Made by a program: the position numbers and the translations under genes
Source of the DNA: Longimicrobiales bacterium
Lineage (GTDB): Bacteria; Gemmatimonadota; Gemmatimonadetes; Longimicrobiales; Gaopeijiaceae
Direction: 5' to 3'
NCBI GenBank assembly: GCA_951813395.1
Contig: OX638356.1
Span: 1,033,340 to 1,097,339 of the forward strand
Length of the DNA stretch: 64,000 bases
Shown here: piece by piece, positions 36,896 to 45,882 of the stretch
How positions within the stretch are numbered: position 1 is the stretch's first letter
How the letters are laid out: the number at the start of each line of letters is the position of its first letter
Notes under the pieces: model-generated
Told to the model about the DNA's origin: nothing
The model's database searches: none
Seen by the model: only the letters and a program-made list of their open reading frames with translations

Positions 36896-37062
36896 GGGGC
36901 TTGCCGTGCTCCGGTTTTTCGTGGCCGACGATTCGCACGGGAGATCATGGGCACTGTGGCGAATCGCCGCCAGTATTCCGTCGTGGTCTTGCCCGGCCAC
37001 CCGTACCGTCGCACTCTCGGGCGTCGACAACCGCCTCTCCCGGCCCCACGGAGGATCCGCAA

Positions 37063-38529
37063 ATGAGCATAGATCGAGTCGGCCGCCCGGCCCTCGCCGC
37101 GGCACTGATGGCCGCATTCCTCGCTTACCCCATCGCCGCCCAGTCCGTCGAGGCCGGCAAGCAGGCCGCCCTCGACCACGCCGTCGGGCTGGAGGCACTC
37201 GTCGGCGAGATGTCGTCGCGCCTATGGGACTTCTCGGAGATCGCCCTGCAGGAACACCAGTCGGCCGGCTACCTCGCCGGGGTCCTGGAAGAGGAGGGCT
37301 TCAGCGTCGAGTCCGGCGTCGCCGGCATGCCCACCGCGTTCGTCGCGTCGTGGGGCTCCGGCCGCCCGATCGTCGGCGTGCTCGCCGAATACGACGCGCT
37401 GCCCAACATCGGCAACTCGGTCCACCCCGGCCGCGCCCCCCGCGAAGACGGCCACCCGCACGGTCAGGGCTGCGGCCACAACCTCTTCGGCGCGGCGTCG
37501 GTCGCGGCCGCCATCGCGATCAAGCGCATGATGGCCGACCAGGGAACCGTCGGCACCATCCGCCTCTACGGCACCCCCGCCGAGGAGACCGTCGTGGGCA
37601 AGGTCTACATGGCCAGGGACGGACTCTTCGACGATCTCGACGCCTCCATCGTGTGGCATCCGGGACAGAGGACTGCGGTCAGCAACAACCGCGCGCGTTC
37701 GCTCAACAACTTCGAGGTCACCTTCCGCGGGCAGGCGGCCCACGGCGCGGCCGACCCGTGGAACGGACGCAGCGCGCTGGACGCGGTCGAACTCATGAAC
37801 CACGGTGTCAACATGATGCGCGAACACGTCGAGCCCAGCGCGCGCATCCACTACGTCATCCCCGCCGCGGGCGACGCGCCAAACGTGGTACCGGAGTACG
37901 CGAAAGTATGGTACTACGTGCGCGACACGACCCGTGTCGCCGTCGAGGAGAACTACCAGTGGATTCTCGACATCGCGGCGGGCGCGGCCCGGATGACCCG
38001 CACGGAACACGAGAGCTTCCTGATCACCGGCGTGCATTCCTACACGCTGGTCCGGCCGCTGCAGGAAGCAATGCAGGCCAACCTGGAACGGGTCGGCGCC
38101 CCGCAATTCAGCGCCGCCGACCACGAGTTCGCGCGCGAGCTGCAGTCGTTCCTGGAGGTGGAGACCTCCGGTTTGCGGGACACGATCGACCACCTCGCGG
38201 ATGCCCCGCTGCCGGCCGGGGGCGGCTCTTCCGATGTGGCCGAGGTGAGCTACATAACCCCCACCGTCGAGTTCAGCGTGACGACCGCCGCGGAGCATGT
38301 GCCCTGGCACTCGTGGGCGACGAGCGCGTCGCACGGCACCGCGGGCGCGATCAAGGGTGCCCAGGTGGCCACGCGGGCGCTGGCGCTGATGGGCGCGGAG
38401 CTGATGCTCGACGCCGACCTGCTGGCACGGGCCAGAGAGGCCCACGAGCGGGAAACCGGTGGCGAGCCGTACAACTCGCCGGTTCCGGAGGGCCAGGCGG
38501 TGCCGCTGCCGGAGCGTGGGGGGTCCTGA
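37063..38529 (+). CDS. secreted M20 family amidohydrolase (AbgB-like)
   Basis: 488 residues with a signal peptide ending PIAAQ. It belongs to the M20 metallopeptidase/amidohydrolase family related to p-aminobenzoyl-glutamate hydrolase subunit B. Metal ligands appear in GHPHGQGCGHNLFGAA near residue 130 and AEET near 180, and the dimerisation domain starts around NNFEVTFRGQAAHGA. It probably cleaves an N-acyl amino acid or amide in the periplasm. GGAGG (37050-37054) sits 8 bp before the ATG. The frame stays open upstream without signal-like sequence. Confidence 0.9.
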   Translation: MSIDRVGRPALAAALMAAFLAYPIAAQSVEAGKQAALDHAVGLEALVGEMSSRLWDFSEIALQEHQSAGYLAGVLEEEGFSVESGVAGMPTAFVASWGSGRPIVGVLAEYDALPNIGNSVHPGRAPREDGHPHGQGCGHNLFGAASVAAAIAIKRMMADQGTVGTIRLYGTPAEETVVGKVYMARDGLFDDLDASIVWHPGQRTAVSNNRARSLNNFEVTFRGQAAHGAADPWNGRSALDAVELMNHGVNMMREHVEPSARIHYVIPAAGDAPNVVPEYAKVWYYVRDTTRVAVEENYQWILDIAAGAARMTRTEHESFLITGVHSYTLVRPLQEAMQANLERVGAPQFSAADHEFARELQSFLEVETSGLRDTIDHLADAPLPAGGGSSDVAEVSYITPTVEFSVTTAAEHVPWHSWATSASHGTAGAIKGAQVATRALALMGAELMLDADLLARAREAHERETGGEPYNSPVPEGQAVPLPERGGS

Positions 38530-38564
38530 GGGGCAGGGGGCCACCTGCCTGGGTGGAGGGGTCG

Positions 38565-39395
38565 TCAGTCCCCGCCCACTACCGCCATCCTCCCCGAGAT
38601 CTCACGTAGTCTCAGCCACTGCTGGTAGTGGAACGGGAGCGCGAGCATCGCCTCGATGAACTGGAAGACGTACATCACGATGGCGAAGACGGCGCCGTAC
38701 TCGGCGGTGGATTGGGCCGCGGCGGTCACCGCGAAGACCAGCAGGCCCAGCATGAACACCCAGTTGATCCCGAAATTGGCGGCTTCCAGGTCGGACAGCC
38801 TGATATTCCATCGCATCAGGCGCCTGATGTGGCGGGCCACGCGGACGGGGTCGCCGCTGTCCACCGCGTCGACCTGCCGTTCGTGTTCGTCGTTGAGTCC
38901 CTCGTTATAGCGAGTGGTGAGCTTTCCGGTCAGCGCATAGAGCGTCACCGTCACCAGGCTGACCGCCAGGCATCCGATGAAGACCGGGAGGTTCAGCACC
39001 GACAGGATCAGCACGGTCCCGACGAGTCCCAGCGCACTGTTGATCAATTGAGGCAGGGAGTTCTCGAAGAACTCGACGATCTCCCTGAGCATCCCCAGGC
39101 GGGCCGTCTTCGTGGACGTGCTGTGCTCGGCGGCGTCGACGACCATCTCCTGACCCAGCGTCGTGTAGATCCGCGCATAGGCGCGGCTGTCGACGAGGCG
39201 GCGGACGATGGCGATGGCCATGGTCACCGTACCGAGCACCCCGAGTTCGATGAGGCCCCGGAGCGTATCCGATAGCACCGCGTCGATCGCGCGGCCGATG
39301 ACCAGCGGGAAGAGGATCCATCCCGCCGCCTCCAGGACGACGAGGAGAAGGGTCAGCGTGAACCGGCCGGCAAACCGTCCGAGAAGTGCGCGCAT
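38565..39395 (-). CDS. ABC exporter six-TM domain protein lacking an ATPase domain
   Basis: 276 residues consisting only of a six-helix ABC-exporter membrane domain (ABC_membrane_3-like), with ILFPLVIGRAIDAVL at helix 1-2 and a QFIEAMLALPFHYQQWLRLREIS end. No Walker motifs are present and no ATPase gene is adjacent, so it either pairs with a distant ATPase or acts without one. The small membrane protein at 39441 precedes it by 45 bp on the same strand. Confidence 0.85.
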   Translation of the reverse strand: MRALLGRFAGRFTLTLLLVVLEAAGWILFPLVIGRAIDAVLSDTLRGLIELGVLGTVTMAIAIVRRLVDSRAYARIYTTLGQEMVVDAAEHSTSTKTARLGMLREIVEFFENSLPQLINSALGLVGTVLILSVLNLPVFIGCLAVSLVTVTLYALTGKLTTRYNEGLNDEHERQVDAVDSGDPVRVARHIRRLMRWNIRLSDLEAANFGINWVFMLGLLVFAVTAAAQSTAEYGAVFAIVMYVFQFIEAMLALPFHYQQWLRLREISGRMAVVGGD

Positions 39396-39440
39396 CGGTG
39401 GTTCGGGTGGAATCCCCTAACAGTCCGTGAGGGAGTGCGT

Positions 39441-39686
39441 CTACAGAGTACGATTGTCCTGACGGTGTCCTCTGCGGGGGTCAGTCCTGGGCGCAGTGCG
39501 GGACTTCGCGTGTTGAAAATGCTCCACGGGCTCTTCCACCACCTCCGAACGCTCGGGCGCGGCTTTGTCCCCCGGCGTTTCCAGCCTGGTGATCCCGATG
39601 GCACTCAGGATGAGCGCCATGGATACCCCCAGTCCCAACGCGGTAAGTCGTCGATTTGAACGTCGTCTCAAGTGTGCCCTGGTCAT
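39441..39686 (-). CDS. small hypothetical membrane-anchored protein
   Basis: 81 residues: a basic start (RRRSNRR), one hydrophobic segment (LGLGVSMALILSAIGIT) and a charged tail. No family is recognised. GGGAGGGA, 6-8 bp upstream of the ATG, is a strong ribosome site and the main reason to believe the gene. It lies 45 bp upstream of the ABC membrane-domain gene in the same direction. Confidence 0.55.
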   Translation of the reverse strand: MTRAHLRRRSNRRLTALGLGVSMALILSAIGITRLETPGDKAAPERSEVVEEPVEHFQHAKSRTAPRTDPRRGHRQDNRTL

Positions 39687-39766
39687 CTTTCTTCCCTCCC
39701 CTGGATCCCGCGGAATGCCCTCCAGACGCTACGGATTAGACAGCAAAAACCGTGCCAGGGTTGCCT

Positions 39767-39781
39767 CGGCCATTTTGGCCG
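39767..39781. promoter_or_regulatory. 15-bp palindrome in a divergent intergenic region
   Basis: CGGCCA-TTT-TGGCCG is a perfect 6-bp inverted repeat located between the divergent genes at 39686 (minus) and 39856 (plus). Position and symmetry suggest a repressor site, but a palindrome this short can occur by chance in GC-rich DNA. No -35/-10 pair with proper spacing could be assigned beside it. Confidence 0.25.
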
Positions 39782-39855
39782 ATGTGGCCGCGGACCCTCG
39801 CCGTGCGACGTTATCTTGGTGACGAGCACGAGGAGCCCGAGCCGATGGAGGGGTG

Positions 39856-40950
39856 ATGCGCCGAGCAAAGAGGGTTGGACTGCCCGCGCTGATCATGACT
39901 TCGCTGGGATTCTCGCCCGCTGCGGGACAGGAAAATGTCGCGGGGCTCGAGAATCCGACGGCCGCCGACTGGATCACCGATGTCGCCGGCATCCGGGTCG
40001 GCCACTTCACGTACGCGGACGCCCACACGGGCTGCACGGTCGTGATCGCCGACGGTGGCGCGACGGGGGGCGTCGACGTGCGGGGCGGCGCTCCCGGGAC
40101 CGCCGAGACCGACCTGCTGGATCCGGTGAACACCGTGCAGGAGGTCAACGCGGTGGTGCTGTCGGGCGGGAGCGCCTACGGCCTCGCCGCGCGGGACGGC
40201 GTCATGCGCTACCTGGAAGAACGCGGCGAGGGCTACCGTGTGGGGGCCGACCTTGTCGTCCCGATCGTGCCGGCGGCGATCATCTTCGACCTGCGTCTGT
40301 CCGGCGGCGTTCGTCCCGGTCCCGACTGCGGGTACGAGGCCGCGGCCGGCGCCTCCGCGGGGGTCGTTGCGGAGGGGAACGTGGGCGCCGGCGCCGGCGC
40401 CACCGTGGGGAAGATGCGCGGGATGGCCATGGCCATGAAGGGCGGCCTGGGCACGGCGTCGATCACGCTGGAGAGCGGCCTCGCGGTTGGCGCGATCGTG
40501 GTCGTCAATGCGGCGGGCGACGTGATCGATCCGCGAACGGGCCGCATCGTGGCGGGAGCCCGCACGGAGGACGGCGGCTTCGCCGACGCGCGGCTCATTC
40601 TGCGCGGGGAGGCCCCCCGGAGCCGCCCGCGCGAGAACACCACGATCGGTGTCGTCGCAAGCAACGCGCGCCTGACCCAGGCGGAAGCCACCAAAGTGGC
40701 GCAGATGGCGCAGGACGGGTTGGCGCGCGCGATCGTGCCGGCGCACACCCCGGGTGACGGGGACACCGTGTTCTCGCTGGCCACGGGGACGCTCGAGACG
40801 GGCTTCAACGTGGGGCAGGTGGGGGCGCTTGCGGCGGAAGTCATGGCGGACGCCATCGTGCGGGCGGTGCGCGCGGCCCGTGGACTGCCGTCGCTGCCCG
40901 CCGTGCGCGATCTGCCGGGAGCCGGGCGGCCCAGCAACCCCGGGCGATGA
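39856..40950 (+). CDS. secreted P1 family peptidase (DmpA-like)
   Basis: 364 residues with a signal peptide (ALIMTSLGFSPAAGQ). Family P1 N-terminal-nucleophile hydrolases self-cleave before a Ser or Thr; here the site is probably N-Thr262 in ENTTIGVVASNA, Thr replacing the Ser of DmpA. Other family motifs are GIRVGHFTYADAHTGCTVV at the start and NAVVLSGGSAYGLAA. It would act as an aminopeptidase on small or beta-amino peptides. GGAGGGG precedes overlapping GTG (39853) and ATG (39856) starts; ATG is preferred. Its stop overlaps the symporter start by four bases. Confidence 0.9.
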   Translation: MRRAKRVGLPALIMTSLGFSPAAGQENVAGLENPTAADWITDVAGIRVGHFTYADAHTGCTVVIADGGATGGVDVRGGAPGTAETDLLDPVNTVQEVNAVVLSGGSAYGLAARDGVMRYLEERGEGYRVGADLVVPIVPAAIIFDLRLSGGVRPGPDCGYEAAAGASAGVVAEGNVGAGAGATVGKMRGMAMAMKGGLGTASITLESGLAVGAIVVVNAAGDVIDPRTGRIVAGARTEDGGFADARLILRGEAPRSRPRENTTIGVVASNARLTQAEATKVAQMAQDGLARAIVPAHTPGDGDTVFSLATGTLETGFNVGQVGALAAEVMADAIVRAVRAARGLPSLPAVRDLPGAGRPSNPGR

Positions 40951-42344
40951 ACGCAACCCTGGCGGGGCTGCTCGTCTACGTCGTCCTGATCACAGTCGTG
41001 GGCCTGGCGATCGGACGCCGTGTTTCGGGTACGCGGGACTTCTTCGTCGCGGGCCGCGCGCTCGGTCCCGGATTGCTCTTTGCCACGCTCCTTGCGGCCA
41101 ACATCGGTGCCGGGTCGACCGTCAACGCGGCGGGCCTGGGATACCAGAACGGGATCGCGGCGTGGTGGTGGGTGGGGTCGGCGGGAATCGGCACGCTGGT
41201 GCTCGCCTTCTGGCTCGGGCCGCGCATGTGGCGCGTCGCCAGGGAACACTCGCTGCGCACCGTCGGCGACTACCTGGAACTCCGTTACGGACCCTCGGTG
41301 CGGGCTTCCATGGCGGCGCTCCTCTGGCTCGGCACGCTGGCCATCCTGGCAGGACAGCTGATCGCGATGGCCTGGATCCTGGAGGTCGTTGCGGGTGCGC
41401 CGCGGTGGCTGGGGGCCGTCGCCGGCGGGCTGGTGATGACGGTGTACTTCATTGCGGGAGGACTCCTCAGTTCGGCTTGGGTCAACCTGGTGCAACTGGT
41501 CGTGCTGGTGGCGGGTTTTCTGGTTGCCGTGCCGCTGGCGCTCGAGGGAGCGGGGGGGCTCTCGGCGGTATTGGAGGATGCCCGGGCGGCGCAGGGTCAC
41601 CTGGATTTCATGGGCAACGGGGGCTCGGGCTGGCCATACCTGATCCTGCTGGCCCCGGCCTTCATCGTCTCGCCCGGGATCCTGCAGAAGACCTTCGGGG
41701 CGCGCGACGTGCGCACCGTCCGGCTGGGACTGGGAGCGTGCGGCGTGGCCCTGCTGCTCTTCGCGATTCTCCCTCCGTTGCTGGGGATGATCGCGCATGC
41801 CGTGGCGCCGGGTCTGGACAACCCGGAGACGGCCCTGCCGGAGATCCTGACCCGGGGCGTGCCGGCGTGGGCGGGGCTCCTTGGCCTCGCCGCCGTGCTC
41901 TCGGCGGAGATCAGTTCGGCGGACGCGATCCTCTTCATGCTGTCCACTTCGTTGTCGAAGGACCTGTACAAGCGCTTCGCGAGACCGGACGCGACCGATG
42001 TGCAGGTGCTGCGGGTGGCGCGCATCGCCGCCGCCGCGGGCGGCTCCGCAGGGGTGCTGCTGGCGGTGATCATCCCGACGGTCGTCGACGCGCTCAGCAT
42101 CTTCTATTCGCTTCTGGGCGTGAGCCTCTTCGTGCCGGTCGTGGCCGGGCTGCATTCGCGGCGTCCCGGCTCGGCCGAAGCGCTGGCGGCCGCCGCGGCC
42201 GGGGTCCTGGCGCTCCTCCTCTCGCGCCAGTGGGGGAGCGGCCCGGCCTGGATGGTTCCGTCGGCCTGGGGGCTTGTTTCGGCGGCCGCCGCCTACGGTG
42301 TATTCTTCGTGGCGCGACGAATGGTGAGGACCGCAAACACATGA
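40947..42344 (+). CDS. sodium:solute symporter (SSS family)
   Basis: 465 residues with about thirteen membrane helices. SSS-family features include FFVAGRALGPGLLFATLLAANIGAGST in the first helices and SAEISSADAILFMLSTSLSKDLYK in the conserved helix-8/9 region. Overlaps of ATGA type at both ends (40947-40950 with the P1 peptidase and 42341-42344 with the dehydratase) make a three-gene translationally coupled unit, which suggests the solute is a peptide product or hydroxyproline-type amino acid. The solute itself is inference. Confidence 0.93.
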   Translation: MNATLAGLLVYVVLITVVGLAIGRRVSGTRDFFVAGRALGPGLLFATLLAANIGAGSTVNAAGLGYQNGIAAWWWVGSAGIGTLVLAFWLGPRMWRVAREHSLRTVGDYLELRYGPSVRASMAALLWLGTLAILAGQLIAMAWILEVVAGAPRWLGAVAGGLVMTVYFIAGGLLSSAWVNLVQLVVLVAGFLVAVPLALEGAGGLSAVLEDARAAQGHLDFMGNGGSGWPYLILLAPAFIVSPGILQKTFGARDVRTVRLGLGACGVALLLFAILPPLLGMIAHAVAPGLDNPETALPEILTRGVPAWAGLLGLAAVLSAEISSADAILFMLSTSLSKDLYKRFARPDATDVQVLRVARIAAAAGGSAGVLLAVIIPTVVDALSIFYSLLGVSLFVPVVAGLHSRRPGSAEALAAAAAGVLALLLSRQWGSGPAWMVPSAWGLVSAAAAYGVFFVARRMVRTANT

Positions 42345-43351
42345 ATCTCTTCCCCGACGAGATCCGCACCTGCGAAATGCACACGGGCGGCGAGCCCGTG
42401 CGCATCGTCACGGCCGGCTATCCGCGGATTCCCGGGGCCACGATCCTCGACAAGCGGCGCCACGCCAGAGACGAGCTCGACCACCTGCGCCGCTTCCTGA
42501 TGCACGAGCCGCGCGGGCATGCGGACATGTACGGCGTGATTCGGGTCGAACCGGACCATCCGGACGCCGATCTGGCCGTGCTCTTCTGCCACAACGAGGG
42601 CTATTCGACGATGTGCGGCCACGCGACCATCGCCATGGCGCGCTGGGCGGTGGACGAGGGCCTGGTCCCGGCGCGGGAGCCGCGCACCACGGTGCGCATC
42701 CAGTGCCCTTGTGGCCTGGTGACCGCGCACGTGCAGGTTCGGGACGGGCGTGCCGGGATGGTCCACTTCGAGAGCGTGGGTGCCTTCGCGCCCCTCCTCG
42801 AAGCGAAGGTGGACGTGGAGGGCGTGGGGCAGGTGGCGGTGGACATCGGCTACGGCGGCGCCTTCTACGCGTTCGCGCCGGCCTCCCGATTCGGTCTGGA
42901 TGTCCGCACCTCGCCTGCGCGCACCCTGGTCGACGCGGCGTGGGCGGTGACGTGCGCGGCCAAGGCGCAGCTCGATTTCGACCACCCGGACCACCCCGAC
43001 CTCGCCTTCCTGTACGGGACGATCCTGACGGACGGCGGCCACGGGCGGACCCGGCCCAGCGCCAACGTGTGCGTGTTCGCGGACCGCCAGGTGGACCGCA
43101 GCCCGACGGGCAGCGGCGTCACGGCCCGCATGGCCATCCAGAAGGCGAGGGGGCTCGCCGGCGTGGGCGAGGAACGTCGTTTTTCGAGCGTGACGGGCAG
43201 CGTCTTCACGGGGTGCATCGTCGAGGAGACGCGGGTGGCCGAGCACGAGGCCGTGACGGTGCTCGTCGGGGGCCGCGCCCACTACACGGGCTCGGCGCGC
43301 TTCCGTCCCGAGGAGGGGGATCCACTGGTGGGGGGATTCCGGGTGCGATGA
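42341..43351 (+). CDS. trans-3-hydroxy-L-proline dehydratase (proline racemase family)
   Basis: 336 residues of the proline racemase fold. The first catalytic Cys is present, Cys92 in STMCGHATIA. The second position is Thr256 in RSPTGSGVTAR, where racemases and 4-hydroxyproline epimerases have Cys. Cys/Thr pairs characterise trans-3-hydroxy-L-proline dehydratases, which make delta1-pyrroline-2-carboxylate; this is established for the family and the assignment here follows from the residue pair. The ATG overlaps the symporter stop, fitting uptake followed by dehydration. The product's reductase is not in the window. Confidence 0.88.
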   Translation: MNLFPDEIRTCEMHTGGEPVRIVTAGYPRIPGATILDKRRHARDELDHLRRFLMHEPRGHADMYGVIRVEPDHPDADLAVLFCHNEGYSTMCGHATIAMARWAVDEGLVPAREPRTTVRIQCPCGLVTAHVQVRDGRAGMVHFESVGAFAPLLEAKVDVEGVGQVAVDIGYGGAFYAFAPASRFGLDVRTSPARTLVDAAWAVTCAAKAQLDFDHPDHPDLAFLYGTILTDGGHGRTRPSANVCVFADRQVDRSPTGSGVTARMAIQKARGLAGVGEERRFSSVTGSVFTGCIVEETRVAEHEAVTVLVGGRAHYTGSARFRPEEGDPLVGGFRVR

Positions 43352-43436
43352 AGGGCGGAGGGGACGACGCGGGCGGGGATTGTGCCGCGCGCGCCGAATG
43401 CGCCTATTCCTCCGCATGATCACTCGAATCGGACAG

Positions 43437-44339
43437 ATGGACCGGAAGCGCTTCCTGCGGGCGATGGGGCTGGGATGGGGTGCCGGCTGGCTGGGAGGAT
43501 GCGCGGGGGAGGGGAGGCCGGACCGGGCGGGCGAAGGGGACGCAAGCCCTGGCCCCGAGGAGTCCGCCGGGCTGCGGCTTGCACTGGACAGGATCGGTGT
43601 GCAGCTGTACACCGTGCGCTCCCTGATGGCCGATGACGTGGCCGGGACGCTGGATGCGGTTGCCGCCATCGGCTACGACGAGGTGGAGTTCGCGGGATAC
43701 TTCGGCCACGAACCGGCGCTCGTGCGCGGGTGGCTCGATGCGTCGGGCCTGGCCGCCCCCGCCGCACACGTGGACCTGGACGCGATCACGGGCTCGGCCC
43801 TGGAAGCGAGCATCGAGGCCGCGACCGTTGTGGGACATCGTTGGCTGGTCGTTCCCTGGATACCGGACGCGATGCGCACCAGCGACGGCTACCGGGAGGT
43901 GGCGGACCTGCTGAACAGGGCCGGCAATACCTCGGCCGCCGCGGGCGTTCGAGTGGGCTACCACAACCACGCCTTCGAGTTCGAGGCGCTCAACGGTCCG
44001 TCCGACGCCGATGGAGGAACCACCGGTTACTCGCTGCTCCTGGAACACCTGGACCCCGCGCTCGTCGACCTGGAGATCGATCTTCACTGGTCGGCCGTGG
44101 GTGGTGCCGACGCGCTCGAACTCTTTGCCGAGAACCCGGGCCGCTTCCCGCTCTGCCACGTGAAGGACCTCACCGCCGACGGGCGCATGGCCGATGTCGG
44201 TGCCGGCACGATCGATTGGCTCGGGCTGTTCGCCCGCTCCGATGAGGCCGGGCTCGTTCACTACTTCGTCGAGCACGACCAGCCCGGCGACGCGCTGGCT
44301 TCGATCGAGGCGAGCTACCGCTACCTTTCCGCGCTGTAA
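43437..44339 (+). CDS. sugar phosphate isomerase/epimerase-like TIM-barrel lipoprotein
   Basis: 300 residues from ATG 43437. The leader (RKRFLRAMGLGWGAGWLGGC) ends in a lipobox GGC, so the enzyme is likely exported and lipid-anchored. The AP-endonuclease-2-type TIM barrel shows IGVQLYTVRSLM, YDEVEFAGYFG, RVGYHNHAFEFE and LCHVKDLTADG with His and Glu metal ligands. Members act as xylose-isomerase-like epimerases, isomerases or 3-keto-glycoside lyases. Earlier in-frame starts at 43380 and 43416 exist but would bury the leader. No strong ribosome site is seen. Confidence 0.87.
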   Translation: MDRKRFLRAMGLGWGAGWLGGCAGEGRPDRAGEGDASPGPEESAGLRLALDRIGVQLYTVRSLMADDVAGTLDAVAAIGYDEVEFAGYFGHEPALVRGWLDASGLAAPAAHVDLDAITGSALEASIEAATVVGHRWLVVPWIPDAMRTSDGYREVADLLNRAGNTSAAAGVRVGYHNHAFEFEALNGPSDADGGTTGYSLLLEHLDPALVDLEIDLHWSAVGGADALELFAENPGRFPLCHVKDLTADGRMADVGAGTIDWLGLFARSDEAGLVHYFVEHDQPGDALASIEASYRYLSAL

Positions 44340-44369
44340 ACCGGACATTACATCACGAGAGGAGAGCCA

Positions 44370-45863
44370 GTGAGCGAGTCATCGGCCAGCGGATCCACCG
44401 TAGGCACGGACGTGGACGCCAGGCGGCTGTTTCTGGGAAGCTGCGTCGCCCTGATCGCCACTTCGGTGGCATTTGCGACCATCGGCGCAGTGATGTTCGC
44501 CCTGAAGGGGGAATTCGTCCTCAACAATGCCCAGGTCGGCTGGATCGGCGGGGCCGCGATCTGGGGATTCGCGGTTTCGCAGCTGGTCTTTGCGCCGCTG
44601 TGCGACACGTGGGGAATGCGCCGCCTGGTCAGACTCGCCTTCGTCTTCCACCTCGGCGGGTCCCTGATCATGATCTTCGCGGGCGGCTTCGCGACCCTCT
44701 TCGCGGGGGCGCTGGTCATCTCCATGGCGAACGGGCTGGTGGAGGCGGCGTGCAACCCGCTGGTCGCTGCGCTCTACCCGGGCAACAAGACCGTGAAGCT
44801 CAACCAGTTCCACGTGTGGTTCCCCGGGGGAATCGTCCTCGGCGGGCTGGCGGCCTTCGCGCTGGACGGAGCCGGGATCACCTCGTGGCAGATCAAGATC
44901 GCCCTGATCCTCATCCCCACGATCGCCTACGGCGTGCTGCTCCTGGGTCAGCGCTTCCCGGCGACCGAGGGCGTGCGCTCCGGGGTCTCGATGGGTGAAA
45001 TGTTCAAGGCCACCCTCGGAACCCCGCTGATGCTGCTGATGCTCCTGTGCATGGCGATGACCGCGTCAATCGAACTGGGTCCGAATCGCTGGGTGCCCGC
45101 GGTGCTGGAGGCCGGCGGGATGGCGGGCATCCTGGTGCTTGTCTACGTGAACGGGATCATGGCGGTCATGCGGTTCAAGGCCGGGGCCGTGGTTCACCGC
45201 ATCTCGCCGACCGGCATTCTGTTCGTGTCGGCGATCCTGTCGGGGGCAGGGCTGCTGTGGCTGAGCATGGGCGGGTCCGCCGTGTCGATCTTTGCCGCGG
45301 CGACGGTGTTCGCCCTCGGGGTGTGCTACTTCTGGCCGACGATGCTCGGCTTCGTGTCGGAAAGGATTCCCCGCAGCGGGGCGCTGGGTCTGGGGCTGAT
45401 GGGGACGGTGGGAATGGCGGTGGTCGGGCTGGTCACCTCGCCGTGGATGGGCGGGGTCGCGGACCGCGCCGCGCACGAGGTCCTCGCGGACGACCGGACG
45501 TTCATCGTGCTCGTCGAGGCGGGCGGCGCCCTGCAGTCCCAGTCGCTGCGCACCCCCGGCCCGGAGGGCGAGGACCTCAGGGTGGCGCTCGATCTCGTCA
45601 CGGGTGTCCTCGAGATCTACAACGAGGAAGAGGTGCTTCCGCCGCTGGAGACCGCGAACGCGATGCGCGCGTTCATCGAATCGGGCTCCACCTCTCCGGC
45701 CGTCGATCGGGCGAGGGCGATACTGGGACCGGCGGAAAACCACGGAGGACTCGTTTCGTTCCGCTACCTGGTGCCGGTGAGTCTGGTTCTGGTGCTGATC
45801 TTCGGGTTGCTCTACCTGAACGAGCGCAAATCGGGCGGCTACCGCCCGGAGCGTCTGAGTTGA
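44370..45863 (+). CDS. MFS transporter
   Basis: 497 residues with about twelve helices and the fucose-permease-like pattern (ANGLVEAACNPLVAALYPGNKTVKLNQFH). A hydrophilic stretch of about 85 residues (roughly 370-460) separates the last helix (YLVPVSLVLVLIFGLLYLNE) from the rest, which is longer than usual. The GTG start has AGAGGAGA upstream. It sits inside the sugar-modifying gene set, so a saccharide or glycoside is the likely cargo. Confidence 0.9.
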   Translation: MSESSASGSTVGTDVDARRLFLGSCVALIATSVAFATIGAVMFALKGEFVLNNAQVGWIGGAAIWGFAVSQLVFAPLCDTWGMRRLVRLAFVFHLGGSLIMIFAGGFATLFAGALVISMANGLVEAACNPLVAALYPGNKTVKLNQFHVWFPGGIVLGGLAAFALDGAGITSWQIKIALILIPTIAYGVLLLGQRFPATEGVRSGVSMGEMFKATLGTPLMLLMLLCMAMTASIELGPNRWVPAVLEAGGMAGILVLVYVNGIMAVMRFKAGAVVHRISPTGILFVSAILSGAGLLWLSMGGSAVSIFAAATVFALGVCYFWPTMLGFVSERIPRSGALGLGLMGTVGMAVVGLVTSPWMGGVADRAAHEVLADDRTFIVLVEAGGALQSQSLRTPGPEGEDLRVALDLVTGVLEIYNEEEVLPPLETANAMRAFIESGSTSPAVDRARAILGPAENHGGLVSFRYLVPVSLVLVLIFGLLYLNERKSGGYRPERLS

Positions 45864-45882
45864 TGGCGTACGCTGGCGGGGA

